64,000 nucleotides of DNA from Notospermus geniculatus (GCA_002633025.1 NMRB01000011.1:809457-873456), one strand, 5' to 3'; counted from the stretch's first letter, positions 35,126-53,930 are shown. Numbers and translations are program-made. The notes: generated by a model not told the origin, from the letters alone.

Positions 35126-38100
35126 ATGGAATTGGACAATGTCTTGGAGACTCTCGGAGGCTATGGCACTTACCAAATGCTGGTCTATTTCCTTATCTGC
35201 CTGGTCTGTTTGAGAGGAGCATGGCATCCCATGGCAAGTGTCTTCATTGGTGCAACACCAACCCACCACTGTCAACTGAATCATTCAGGTGATCTTGTCA
35301 TCGTGACTCCAGTTAATGATGGAGACCAGTGTCAGCTGTCTGGAAATTTCAGCAATTCAACTGTAGTGGAAACTGATGGTTGTCAAGATAGTTGGGTGTA
35401 TAACTTGGATCATGTGGGTAGCACAATTGTTAGTGAGGTAAGGCTTGGTGTGATTTTTGATTCGTGAAGTATTGTTTTAGCACAGATGTTGATCCATATT
35501 AGCTTTTGAGTCATGAAAAAAATTGATTCTGTTAACGTTCTGAACACATTTTCTGCTTGGTACAGGTACTCAGTCAGTGTGGCATGTATGTTCTGTAAAT
35601 CAAAGTTATCTATCTTTTTCATTTCAGTGGGACCTGGTGTGTGATCAGGATTACCTCTTGCCTCTCTCAACATCTGTGTTTATGGGAGGTGTTATGGCTG
35701 GTGCCCTCTTTATATCCACCATTGCTGACCGATTTGGTCGCAGGCCTGTCATGTGCATTTGCCTGGCTTTACAGGCTGTATTTGGTTTCGGATGTGCTTT
35801 CACAAACGATATCATCTCATTTACATGCATAAGATTTTTTATTGGAGCTCTGAATCAGGTACAGTACATTCTTCAGTAACCTTTTTCAGGCACTTCAGTT
35901 GTTTTGCAGCCTTTAACTGGTGTGCTGCTTTTGTTTTGACATGTTCAGCAATTATCAATTGAGAAATACATGTAAGAACAAAGGATGCCAATATTCATGA
36001 TGAAGAAGCCACAAAAGGGCGGTTCATAAGAAGACCGGAATACACCGGAATCCGCCGGAATACACCGAAATACTGCCGAAAACACAATACAAAAGGTTTA
36101 TTTTCACTCTTGCTGTAGCTATGGTATTTATTAATGGATACGAGACAGATACGGGCAAGATCAGCCTCAAAATCCACGCAGACAACTTCAGAAACATCGC
36201 ATCAGCTGTTTTCGGCCGGCGGTCGCCATCTTGGATGCCATGCGTGTTAGGTTATCCAATATGGCGGCGGTCGATCGCCGAAAACACTTGTCAGGTGATG
36301 TTTCTGTTAGAATGGGTCGGGTATTGAGACTGATATTGTACATTTTTGCATTGGATTGATATGATACATTGCCTCACTAATAATAATACTGAAAAGAAGC
36401 CTTTTAACCCTGTTTTCGGCGATATTTTGGTGTATTCCGGCGTATTTTGGCGTATTTCGGTGTATTCCGGTCTTCTTACGGACCCACAAAAGGGCTGCTG
36501 TACGTTTTTGTCAATTGAGGAACCTGAGATGTGATACTTTGGAAAACAGAAGAAGCTATGCACTTGCAAATTGCAGGGATTATTTGTTGTGCTGTACAGA
36601 ATAATCGCTGCAATTTGCAGCTTCATAGCTTTCTCCATTTTGTCAAGGATCCCAACTCGGATTCCTCAATTGACAAAAACGAACAGCCCCTTTACTATCA
36701 GGTGCCTTATTTCCTTCCAGGGTATTTCTCTGTCAGGTTATGTTCTGGTAACTGAGCTCTTCCCTTCTCGTTACCGTACCCGCCCTGGCATTGCTATTCA
36801 GTTCTTTTGGGCAATAGGAATGATGTCTCTTGCTGGGATGGCTTATTGTTTACAAAACTGGAGACACCTCCAAATGATGATCTCACTACCAAGTCTTGTA
36901 TTAGCAGCCAGTTTCTGGTGAGTACTATAGTAAATGATTGCGGCTAAGGCGAGCATTTTTTTATTAGTTGGCTCTCGAGCCCGCCGACCCCTAAAACTGC
37001 CGAAAATGAATTAAAAAAAAAATTTTTTTTTGGCCATTCTCGAGCCCGCCGACGCAAATATTCACCATTTTTTGGAAAAAAAACAATTTTTTTATTTTAT
37101 TTTTATTCCGCCCGCCGATCTCAGCTGCAGCGCCGTGGATGTAGCGTACGTCGATGTACAGCGCTATGCACAGCAACCGTGCACAGCGTTCACCACTGCC
37201 ATGACATGCTTTCAATTATGTCCCAATCTTGAACAGTGTTGAAGGGTTGAGTTGAAATAGGTAGTAGTTGTCAGGTAGGTATTTGTGAAAAACATGAGCA
37301 AGACTTTCTTTATTTTGGAAAAAAAAAATTATTTTTTTCTATCCTCCTGCTTTCAATCCCAGAACAGAAGCTGTGAGAACTTGAAAAAAAAAAATTTTTT
37401 TCTTTTTCTTTTTTCCATCCTCCGATTTGAAAAAAGGCACTAAAAAGCTCGAGAGCCAACTAATAAAAAAATGCTCGCCTAACTACCGGTACCATTCACC
37501 AACTTGGTTCCTCTACCTGAAATGAAAATATTGATGACTAATGAGGAATTTTTATGCTGTTTACCGATGCGAAAGGCCTTTCAATCTTATAAGTACAGTT
37601 AGTTGGTGGTTGCTTTGGTTCAGTTGTTGTGTTATCTTAACCAATGCATCATTATGTTGACTCTACAAGGCAAAACGTCCAACTGTCTATCAAAAAGACT
37701 GTTGGACGTTCTGCCTTATTGAGTACTGGCAAAAATAGATAAGAGATCTATTTTTGGTACTGGTACATACATGTACTGCATAGAAAAATTAACAGTGTGA
37801 TTCATGTCCAAATATTTGTCACTTTTCAGGTTAATCCCTGAATCTCTCCCCTGGCTTATAGCAAACAATAAAATCAAGCAGGTGGAAAAAACGCTAAGTA
37901 GAATGGCAAAAGTAAACAAGAAGCCATTTGTACCAGATGGCCGCATTCGAGAACTATTTCAACAAAGTGATGAATTGAATCTTGAAGCTAGACAAGTGGA
38001 GGCTAACACTATACAAACAAATGAATCTCGTGCCGGGGGAAACGTGCTAGAGATCTCTGATTCGTCATCTCCTGAAATGTCAAACTCAATGGAACCGGTG

Positions 38101-38297
38101 AAGAAATCTCATTGTTATAATCGTATCGGTGCTGATGAATCTACATGTGCTCAAAATGATGATGGATCTGCCTGTATTGTCTCGGGAACACAGTTACTGG
38201 GGCAGAGCACAGCTGATGAAACTAAGACATATCATATCTTTCACCTGTTTACACGGCCAAAGATGGCAGTATACACTATCATTATTTGTTATCTGTG
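35126..38297 (+). CDS. SLC22-type organic ion transporter, N-terminal half only (3' part missing)
   Basis: Four exons join in frame to 402 codons: 35126-35437, 35628-35858, 36721-36917, 37830-38297. They encode a cytoplasmic N-terminus, TM1 (YQMLVYFLICLVCLRGAWHP) and a large Cys- and Asn-rich extracellular loop with NHS and NFS/NST sequons. The MFS signature IADRFGRRPVM follows, then TM3-TM6 and the SLC22 motif IPESLPWLIANNK. An unusually long, acidic and Ser-rich central cytoplasmic loop (about 110 aa) ends at FTRPKMAVYTIIICYLW, the start of TM7. The last exon ends at a good donor (GTAAGT) in phase 2. No TM8-TM12 exon is visible before S6K; the only hidden sequence is the 878-base gap. SLC22 members move organic cations, anions or carnitine across the plasma membrane. 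The substrate here is unknown. Confidence 0.85.
36021..36484. mobile_element. Mutator-like MITE with an 11-bp target duplication
   Basis: The ends GGTTCATAAGAAGACCGG (left) and the inverted GGTCCGTAAGAAGACCGG (right) continue into arms made of GTATTCCGG-type sub-repeats. CACAAAAGGGC occurs directly outside both ends (36010-36020 and 36485-36495). A 9-11 bp target duplication points to the Mutator (MULE) superfamily. There is no coding capacity. It lies in an SLC22 intron. Confidence 0.65.
36488..36693. mobile_element. full-length hairpin MITE 27 bp upstream of an SLC22 exon
   Basis: The two halves fold onto each other. AAAGGGCTG, TTTTTGTCAATTGAGGAA and GAAGAAGCTATG on the left are mirrored by CATAGCTTTCTCC, TTCCTCAATTGACAAAAA and CAGCCCCTTT on the right. 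Its end falls 27 bp before the exon at 36721. It abuts the target duplication of the Mutator-like element, so one probably landed in the other. Confidence 0.65.
36948..37479. mobile_element. PIF/Harbinger-type MITE, perfect 33-bp inverted ends
   Basis: The left end begins GGCGAGCATTTTTTTATTAG and is a perfect 33-bp inverse of the right end. TAA flanks both sides (36945-36947 and 37480-37482), the TWA target of PIF/Harbinger. The interior is A/T-homopolymer-rich with repeated CCCGCCGA words. Length 532 bp; there is no transposase. Confidence 0.75.
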
Positions 38298-38438
38298 GTA
38301 AGTTTGAGTTTCTCTGCATATCAGTAGCATTTGTTTTGAGTTAATCCCAACTGAAACCCAGGAGAAGATGTTGGCTAGGTTTAGAAAACCCCGTGTCTTG
38401 TCACCTCAATATTGTTGTTCAATACAGAGGTAGATTAA

Positions 38439-39165
38439 AGCGGACCCGAAACCCCAAATGCTTTCCTCGCTTAATAAATACTTTTTCGGAGTCACAACAG
38501 CACCATGTTCCAACTGACATGGCCTTTCTGCTATGACATACACGTATGTAGGAGATACCCGGTTAAACAACAATCATTGCTCCTTCGGGGAAGTTCGTTT
38601 TTCCATCGGGCAACATCGCGAAAACTGGGAATCCCCGATTCGAGTGACGTCACACGTACTTTTTCGCATGACGTCACAAGTCCTTTTCTTTGTTGACGTC
38701 TCCGCCCAGCTGGTTGTCACGCTGCACTCTGCCATGGGCATCAGGCTCAGCGTCCCGTGCGTCGGATGTTGTTTTTGTCGATTTTCGCTATGCAATCATG
38801 GTTTACTGCAAGAGCCACCCACTCTGGGATTAAAGGAATAAGTTTTTTCACTTTCGCCAACGATAGCCGCAAAACCCTTTGGATACGGCGATGCCGTAGT
38901 GGAGTAAAATGGTGTCCTACGTCTGGGTCGCACCAGCACAGAAAAAGTACGTGTGACGTCACAACCTAGCCCTAGCGGCCGAAATCGTAAGTGCGTTTGA
39001 AAAGCAGCGGGAAAATTGGGTGGTCGCCCAGCTGCGATAAAACAACGTTATATCTTTTGAATAACGCGGAAAATAATTGAAACTGGTGACGTTTTTGGTG
39101 GTTTTATATCAACTTGATTTATTCCAATAGGTTTAATGCGAATCGGCATCCGTTTCAGGTCTGCT
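38439..39165. mobile_element. TTAA-target element (piggyBac/Kolobok type), rich in CRE motifs
   Basis: TTAA lies directly outside both ends (38435-38438 and 39166-39169). The left end AGCGGACCCGAAAC matches the inverted right end AGCAGACCTGAAAC in 12 of 14 positions. Inside, a 22-bp block GTGACGTCACACGTACTTTT (extended by TC) near 38643 is perfectly inverted near 38941. Both copies carry a full CRE, and a third lies near 38669. Length 727 bp; no transposase is seen. Its right end touches the assembly gap. Confidence 0.6.
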
Positions 39166-39169
39166 TTAA

Positions 39170-40047
39170 NNNNNNNNNNNNNNNNNNNNNNNNNNNNNNN
39201 NNNNNNNNNNNNNNNNNNNNNNNNNNNNNNNNNNNNNNNNNNNNNNNNNNNNNNNNNNNNNNNNNNNNNNNNNNNNNNNNNNNNNNNNNNNNNNNNNNNN
39301 NNNNNNNNNNNNNNNNNNNNNNNNNNNNNNNNNNNNNNNNNNNNNNNNNNNNNNNNNNNNNNNNNNNNNNNNNNNNNNNNNNNNNNNNNNNNNNNNNNNN
39401 NNNNNNNNNNNNNNNNNNNNNNNNNNNNNNNNNNNNNNNNNNNNNNNNNNNNNNNNNNNNNNNNNNNNNNNNNNNNNNNNNNNNNNNNNNNNNNNNNNNN
39501 NNNNNNNNNNNNNNNNNNNNNNNNNNNNNNNNNNNNNNNNNNNNNNNNNNNNNNNNNNNNNNNNNNNNNNNNNNNNNNNNNNNNNNNNNNNNNNNNNNNN
39601 NNNNNNNNNNNNNNNNNNNNNNNNNNNNNNNNNNNNNNNNNNNNNNNNNNNNNNNNNNNNNNNNNNNNNNNNNNNNNNNNNNNNNNNNNNNNNNNNNNNN
39701 NNNNNNNNNNNNNNNNNNNNNNNNNNNNNNNNNNNNNNNNNNNNNNNNNNNNNNNNNNNNNNNNNNNNNNNNNNNNNNNNNNNNNNNNNNNNNNNNNNNN
39801 NNNNNNNNNNNNNNNNNNNNNNNNNNNNNNNNNNNNNNNNNNNNNNNNNNNNNNNNNNNNNNNNNNNNNNNNNNNNNNNNNNNNNNNNNNNNNNNNNNNN
39901 NNNNNNNNNNNNNNNNNNNNNNNNNNNNNNNNNNNNNNNNNNNNNNNNNNNNNNNNNNNNNNNNNNNNNNNNNNNNNNNNNNNNNNNNNNNNNNNNNNNN
40001 NNNNNNNNNNNNNNNNNNNNNNNNNNNNNNNNNNNNNNNNNNNNNNN
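39170..40047. other. assembly gap (878 N)
   Basis: Unresolved bases. The gap lies between the last visible SLC22 exon and S6K, and is bounded on both sides by miniature transposons (TTAA type to the left, Harbinger type to the right), which probably explains the break. Frames called across it are meaningless. Confidence 1.
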
Positions 40048-40050
40048 TAA

Positions 40051-40420
40051 GGCCATGTAAAAAAAAATAGTTGGTTAGCATCCTTCCACTCTCAATTTTC
40101 TGAGGAGGGCGGGAGGTTTTTATTTTATTTTTTATTGAGTTTGAGATGCATGTTACCATGGTAATCATGGCGACCTGAGGGAAATTTCAAATGTAATATG
40201 TATGATTGATAATGAATTGAAACAAAAACTAGGGGCCTACTTTCTATCCTTTAATAACTGTGTTGTTTTATTATTTAAGCATCCCAGCCTACAATTTTAT
40301 CACTCTTTTGGCAGTTTTTAAAAGGTTTTTTGGAAAATAAAAAATAAAAAAATTTTTGAGGGGAGGGGGTGATTTCCATGGCGGGAGGGGATGCTAACCA
40401 ATTATTTTTTTTACATGGCC
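40051..40420. mobile_element. PIF/Harbinger-type MITE at the right edge of the gap
   Basis: The left end GGCCATGTAAAAAAAATAGT continues through TGGTTAGCATCC and is matched, with about one mismatch, by the inverted right end ending at 40420. TAA flanks both ends (40048-40050 and 40421-40423). The ends share GGC and the inner AGTTGG word with the element at 36948-37479, so they are probably related. Confidence 0.7.
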
Positions 40421-40620
40421 TAATGTCCCCATTTTTTTGTCTCATATTACCTGCAGCCTTTGTCTTTTTGCCGTCTTTTTGCTTGACTGGAAAGACTTCC
40501 GCAGGAAAAACCGTCTGGGAAAAAATACTCCCATTTTCTGGCGATTGATTGATTGGAAGCGGACGTTTTAGAAGAGGACATTCGTTACTGTTACACTTGG
40601 AATGGGCGGAAGTTAAAGAA

Positions 40621-40643
40621 GTCACGTGATAACCTGACGTCAC
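40621..40643 (+). promoter_or_regulatory. S6K proximal promoter: CLEAR-like E-box and CRE
   Basis: GTCACGTGAT (40621-40630) matches the CLEAR/USF E-box, and TGACGTCAC (40635-40643) is a full CRE. Both lie 110-135 bp upstream of the S6K start codon. An ETS-like GCGGAAGT lies just before them (40606-40613). TFEB/MITF, USF and CREB are candidate binders; this is inference from motifs. Confidence 0.5.
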
Positions 40644-40752
40644 TGGAATCTCCGTCTTACCGGTGTTTCGTGATTTCTCGTGTCAATTCTCCTTTCTAAC
40701 GTGCCAAATAGAATATTTTATGGTTATCTGGGTAAAGATATTGTGATAGACT

Positions 40753-48622
<7,870 letters not shown>

Positions 48623-51180
48623 CTATTAGTTTGGTTTAGGCAATTCATTCAATTTAAAGTGGTTCCTTCAGATTTCGTCACGAATTTCCTTCCAATGAGT
48701 TCTCATTTTCTGGGGTATTTGGCAACGTAAATTGCCTTCATGATATCATCACTGCCAGTATCTCTTGGTGATAGACGCAAGGGTAAATTCCTCTACTTAC
48801 AGTGTATGCTTGAAAGTGGTAGAGGTTAAATTAAGAGTTGGCTGATGGTCACGTTATTGGGTTGATCTGTCAGTCTCAAATTTTGAATGAAATACTCCAG
48901 GAAATGAGTCGAACTGTGATTGTATTTGGCTTGTGCATAACGATTAAATATGTGATGCAGTAAATGTCATGCGTGCTGAGGCTCACCCATATTTGTGAAA
49001 TATCATAGCTTATAATATAATATATCCCATCTGTAGGTAATAATTTATTTTCTGGCTTTGCATATCGCATTTTGGGACTAATTACCTCATAAGTTCAGGA
49101 CCAAAATCATGCATCACTACCAGTTCCATAGTAATTCCCAACACTGGTCTACTTACTTCAGTGTCATGGTCACAATAATGACCAGTTTATTTCACCATTT
49201 AGCTGATTTTTACCCCCAATTAATGAATTGAATTTTAATGCAAATATGTTTCACTGAACTTAACGAATACATGTGTGCATGGGAGCGATCCATAGAAAAT
49301 TTGCCCATGAATCCAGAGCATGTGGTATCCTGATAGTTACGGTAGTGAAGTGATAGCCTGATTTTAATGACGTATTCATATTTTAGAAAGTTTCATCAGA
49401 CACAGATGAGAACAAGGAAAATGGTTGCTACTGTTTACCACTGCACTGATGACATTTACTCGATTTACTTGTCTCTACACCATAAGTAGGTCATTGGTTA
49501 CAGTCTTGGCGTCATGAATTTTAATTCTTTCAAGCTCACTCTTGTTGTCCTTAACGTGCTGAATCCATCAGGGTTGTTCTTGGGTGAGGCAATTATTAAC
49601 AATTTCTGATGAGCTTGGGGTGGGGGGGTCCTCATTTCAGAATGTGATAGCTTACTGATAGACGAGTCAACGCGATATCATATGTCTGTTAAACCAATAA
49701 TTGTATTTATTGAAATCAATATTGCAGTTTTTAAAGAAGGTTTATTTGGATGACAAATTTATGTTTTAGACGTATGAATTAGCACCTACTTATTGTACAT
49801 AGTGCTTGTGTATCAAGCACATTGAGGCAGACAAAGTATGATTGGAGTTTGTGATAAGGTCAGGGTGCATCCTGAGACTGGTTGTATTATGTGAATAAAT
49901 ATTCGAAGTTCAGTATGTTCAACTGGGTACCGGTAGTCTAGTTCAGTCATAACTTGTACTAGGTTTTTCAAGGCCTGCACCTTTAGGTACGTTTTTAGTT
50001 GAAGCCAGTTGGTGTTGTCATTTTCTCCTTATGTCGTGGGCAGTGTATTTGGTTGTCTTATCACTTGGTGAACCTTCCTCGCGCTCGGATTAAAATGAAC
50101 AGTTTCCACTGTGGGCTTAATTTTGCTTAAAGTGTAGTCATGATTTTAATTTCTTATGATGTGATCCGTGTTTTAACAAATGTAAACTTGTCTTTATTTT
50201 GTGTTAGCCTAAAAAAACAGTGAAAATTTTATCTCCATTTCAGGGTCGAAAATTGTGTTCAGAAATTTTTCTCAAAAATCTCAAAAAGACCCAAACAAGA
50301 AAAAAGCAAAAAGAAATAAAGCAGTCGTCTTGTAGCTAGTTTTCATAGAAGTTGTTTGTGTTGGAGGCAGTATATTATTAGACAGCCAAGGTAAGAGTTT
50401 GAACCAGGTACCATGCCAAAGTTTGCATATCCCAGGGAAGTCCTGGATCCATTCTCTTTGGACTGTGCTCTGGTTATCGAGAGGGAGGATATATTCTGAA
50501 CTGTCCATCTTGGGATGTCTTATAGACAGGTCCCACTTGGGCCTACCTGGCCCATATTCAGACTTCTGAAAATCATTTCAGTCAGATTTAGCACTCAACG
50601 ACTTTGCTTCGTATCTTCAGAACCTAGTAGGCCAATGATTTGATGAGATCTACTGTTGTGAGAGTTGATTGCAGTTCTGAAGTTGTCCATTCTTTCGAGG
50701 ACTTGGCTCTGTCATAACGATAACAAGGCATTCAAACTTGAATTGGCCCAGGTGGTATTCTGTCTTTTGATTTAATTGCGTTACATTTTCTGTTGTGAAT
50801 CTCATCTTCCGGAAAGGAGACAGCTAGCAAAAATACGCTTTTCTTTGTTGGTACCTGTCCAGAAGGGATTGGGTGGGGTTGTTGAAAACTGTGCTACTAC
50901 TTGTCAGAGACTATAAAATCAGCTATTCTGATTCTTATTTTCTAAAATTAGCTCCAAGATAGCAAATTTACTGTTAGAGACAATGCAGCCTGGAGGTTTG
51001 TATTTTGTCTGTTCTGTTCTCTATTTATTTGTCGTTCATTCATGTTGTGTTCATAGCTTTGTATTGTTCATTCTGTACAATGTAAAATGCGTAGAAAATC
51101 TCAAGTCCAGTGAGTTATTCATAGAGCTAATGCTGATTGAGTGGTTGGTATACACATACATGAGCGTGTTCAGTCCTCCT

Positions 51181-51941
51181 GGCTGAGCATTCCTGCATCC
51201 TTTGACAATAAGACCGAGCAGTTAACTGATGAATAGCTCCATTTGGGATATATAGATGCTTTGCCTGTAGCGAATATGGTATTTTTCTTTGAATTGTCGA
51301 TGCCTTATGTCATAAGTTGTCAATATTCTCCTGTTCCTTGTATTGAGTAAGGCCCTGGCCTTTGTAAAATAGTTTGAGTTTGAATTTGTTGACTGTGGAC
51401 GTTTTTCTTTGATCGTAATTTACATCGTATTGGTGGTTAGCCATGTTTTAATTTACAATACCAACTGTGCTGCTCTTTTTAGGGAATCATTTGATTGCAT
51501 CGCCCGTAAAAAAGATACTCCCTCTATGAGGTGATTTGATTTCAATCCAGGTATTTCATCATTTATCCAACATACACTATACATGTAATCATCAGTCAAA
51601 TGTTTCAGTGATTACTATCTGTATATCTGCATATTTCATAAATGTAGAGTGTCTTCTTTCATCATAGGTGTCACAAGTAGCGTTTATGACAATTCAGATG
51701 CTTATAAGAAGATATCATTGCTTTAGCAAAGGTAGCCGCCAAGATAGTCAGCCTATGAACATGTGCTTTAATATTAAGTAAAAAAAAAATGCTGTGTGCC
51801 CTTTGGGTGACTACAAAATCCAGATAGTGCCTACTGGTATGTGTATTGGGTAATGCGTTGAGCTGTGTCTGCCTTGTGTATTTTGTACTGGTTGTTTTTA
51901 AGGGATACATTGTTTGAATGGCTGAAATCTATGTTTGTAAA
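51181..51941 (+). repeat. dispersed duplication, copy 1
   Basis: This segment recurs in the same orientation at 63236-64000 with only scattered differences. Both begin at GGCTGAGC and share everything from there to the window end. Minus-strand frames of about 79-92 codons are conserved in both, but only because the DNA is. A shorter, more diverged relative of its last 100 bp lies at 53818-53930. Confidence 0.85.
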
Positions 51942-52918
51942 AGACAAGGTGCTATTACGACATTGCATAAACGTTGTTACATGTGTTAATCACATAGTTT
52001 CAGGTAAGCATTGAGAATTCGTGAATTAGTAAACCACAACGATGATGTCCAGAGTCAGTACCCCTGTTCCTTAGTCTTCAGACTGCAGAATTTAGTCGAG
52101 TGATCCATGGAAATATGTTGATGTCTCATTCATCTCACTGTCTGGTACAGTGATCAGCACGTGCAGTTTTCTACCCAGAGGTGCCACTGATGTTGGTAAA
52201 AGTCTAGCGTCTTTGTCTTATCATTGTATATTAGTTGAATGCTCGATGTGTTAAGTCTCATGAGAGGCTTATAACAGTGCCGTGCAGCTCTACACCTGCA
52301 GTGTGTAAAATTCTCGGCTTCAAAAACATCCAAGAGTACTTAAAACAAAGAGAAATTCAGGGCCTGTTCAATATGTGCTTACTCATTAACAGTTTCCACT
52401 TCTTATCATAAACATAAACACCCTTGTGGAACTTGATGAAGTCTTCCTGTGTGATGTCATAAAACATGACCGTGGTAAACAGAATTCTCAGGAAAGCAGT
52501 CATTAATACCATTTGCCTAGATCACCTATTTCGGGGGAGGAATTGGAATGTGAAAGGTTAATCTCTTAATAATAGAGCGACAAAAAATGATGACTTAACT
52601 GCGTTAGAAACTGTTTATTTAGGCCCCAAAACCGGTTTGTTTTGGAAATGTGTGGGATGGCTTGTAATACATGTGAAGTACCCCAGTCATGGCATTACCC
52701 ACACATTTCTATAGTATACGTTTGATTGCTGCATTACACAATATTTTAATCAGACTTGAAAAATCATTGCTAAAAGCAAATAAAACATTTTATTCCTGAT
52801 TCAGAATTTGAAATAAATACAAATACCAACATATACCGGTATTCAACTTTTCTTTGTTTATTTGTCATCTTTCTCTTGTCGGGGGTTGCGACTCCTTCCA
52901 TTGGTGATTCAGGTCATT

Positions 52919-52947
52919 AAGACCGCCCCCATCAATGGGGCGGTCTT
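52919..52947. other. perfect 11-bp GC-rich stem with a 7-nt loop
   Basis: AAGACCGCCCC (52919-52929) is perfectly inverted at 52937-52947 around the loop CATCAAT. A T-rich sequence follows (CCTTGTTTTT). It stands out against AT-rich surroundings. The role is unknown. Confidence 0.7.
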
Positions 52948-53340
52948 CCTTGTTTTTACTGAATTTCTCTCTCTGGATCTCTCCATCCAATCTGCGGTTT
53001 CACCACGATAACTAACGAAAAACACCATGTATTGCGGTAAAACTTTCAGGAATTATAGATATGCACATTACACAGAACCCTATTGATTTTTGGGGTCATC
53101 CGTGTACAAATAGTGCGAAATTTGGGTGAAATTTGTCATTTTTTCAAACTGTTGACTGAAATGCCATCTTCAGGCAATTCATAGTACTATTACTATCACT
53201 TACATACAGCATACAGCTAACATTACACATGTGCATAGTTCGTTCATGTATGCTGAAGATGGCGTTGTGATCACCCTGGACTGGTTCCTATCTTGATTGA
53301 TTATTCAATGGATGTGGGGAAGAGTCAATCCCTTTCTGGT

Positions 53341-53430
53341 CCGCCACATACCTNCTTCCTACCAGAATCGAACCCACGGACCCTCGCATAAGGCATCAAT
53401 CGCCAGCACTGAGGGGCAGCATACCATATT
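53341..53430 (-). mobile_element. degenerate tRNA-derived SINE, minus strand
   Basis: On the minus strand a box-B-like GGTTCGATTC (53374-53365) follows a weak box-A-like TGGCGATTGATG region (about 53407-53390). A single N at 53354 disrupts the area. It does not fold as a tRNA. Confidence 0.35.
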
Positions 53431-53595
53431 TCTATATATCCATTAATCAGTCATTTGTCTGGAAATCTAATGCACAGCCATTTAGATGCAACAAACAAAA
53501 TGCAAAGGACTTCTGATTCCTTTTATCAGCTAATCTGTAGTCGGGTACTTCGATTATAAAGGAATATAATGTGTTTGAAAGATGCTCATCTTGAT

Positions 53596-53810
53596 GGAGC
53601 CGTGGTGGTCTTGTGGCTCGAGCCTGGCTAGTGGTCATGATGTCCCACGATTGAATCACACTGTCAGCGTACGACTCTTGGCAGGCCTCTTTCTCTACCT
53701 TGTATCACTCCACCCAGGCACTGGTCAGAAACAGTCAGGTTTGGGTGTGCTGAATGAGCTGTTCCTCTTATAGTTGACTGGAAGGTTTCAGGATAGACCA
53801 AGGTAGTGTA
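53596..53810 (+). mobile_element. tRNA-derived SINE
   Basis: The box-A-like TGGTCTTGTGG (53606-53616) and decayed box-B CGATTGAATCAC (53648-53659) are about 31 bp apart. They are preceded by GAGCCGTGG and followed by about 150 bp of non-tRNA body. This is a typical SINE head. Confidence 0.55.
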
Positions 53811-53817
53811 GTTGTTT

Positions 53818-53930
53818 TGTGGTAGTGCATTGAACTATGTCTGTTGTGTATTTTGTAATGGTTGTTTTGGAGGGATCATGGAGGTATTATTATAATACCT
53901 CCATGGAGGGATACATTTTTGAATGGGGTT
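53818..53930 (+). repeat. partial third copy of the 51.2/63.2 kb repeat
   Basis: The run GTGTATTTTGTAATGGTTG and the flanking AGGGATACATTTTTGAATGG correspond to 51875-51920. The copy is more diverged and is interrupted by a 28-bp palindromic insertion (53877-53904). Confidence 0.6.
53877..53904. repeat. 28-bp palindromic insertion flanked by 8-bp direct repeats
   Basis: CATGGAGGTATTAT, a central T and the inverse arm form a perfect palindrome. GGAGGGAT lies directly on each side (53869-53876 and 53905-53912). The other copies of the host repeat lack the insertion. Confidence 0.7.

Larger units (their letters stand above)
48623..53340 (+). other. S6K downstream region, probably a long 3'UTR plus intergenic DNA
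   Basis: No recognisable coding frame. AATAAA-like signals occur near 49892 (GTGAATAAATATT) and in a pair near 52778-52815 (GCAAATAAAAC, GAAATAAATAC), so the transcript could end early or run over 4 kb. It includes a segment duplicated at the right window edge (51181-51941) and a GC-rich hairpin (52919-52947). Confidence 0.45.

Noticed and set aside
39114-40168. Open frames of about 300 residues on both strands across 39.1-40.2 kb
   Set aside because: They consist almost entirely of unknown residues from the 878-base gap.
51671-51910. Minus-strand frame also found at 63691-63969
   Set aside because: It is shared only because the DNA is duplicated; no domain, splice or leader features.
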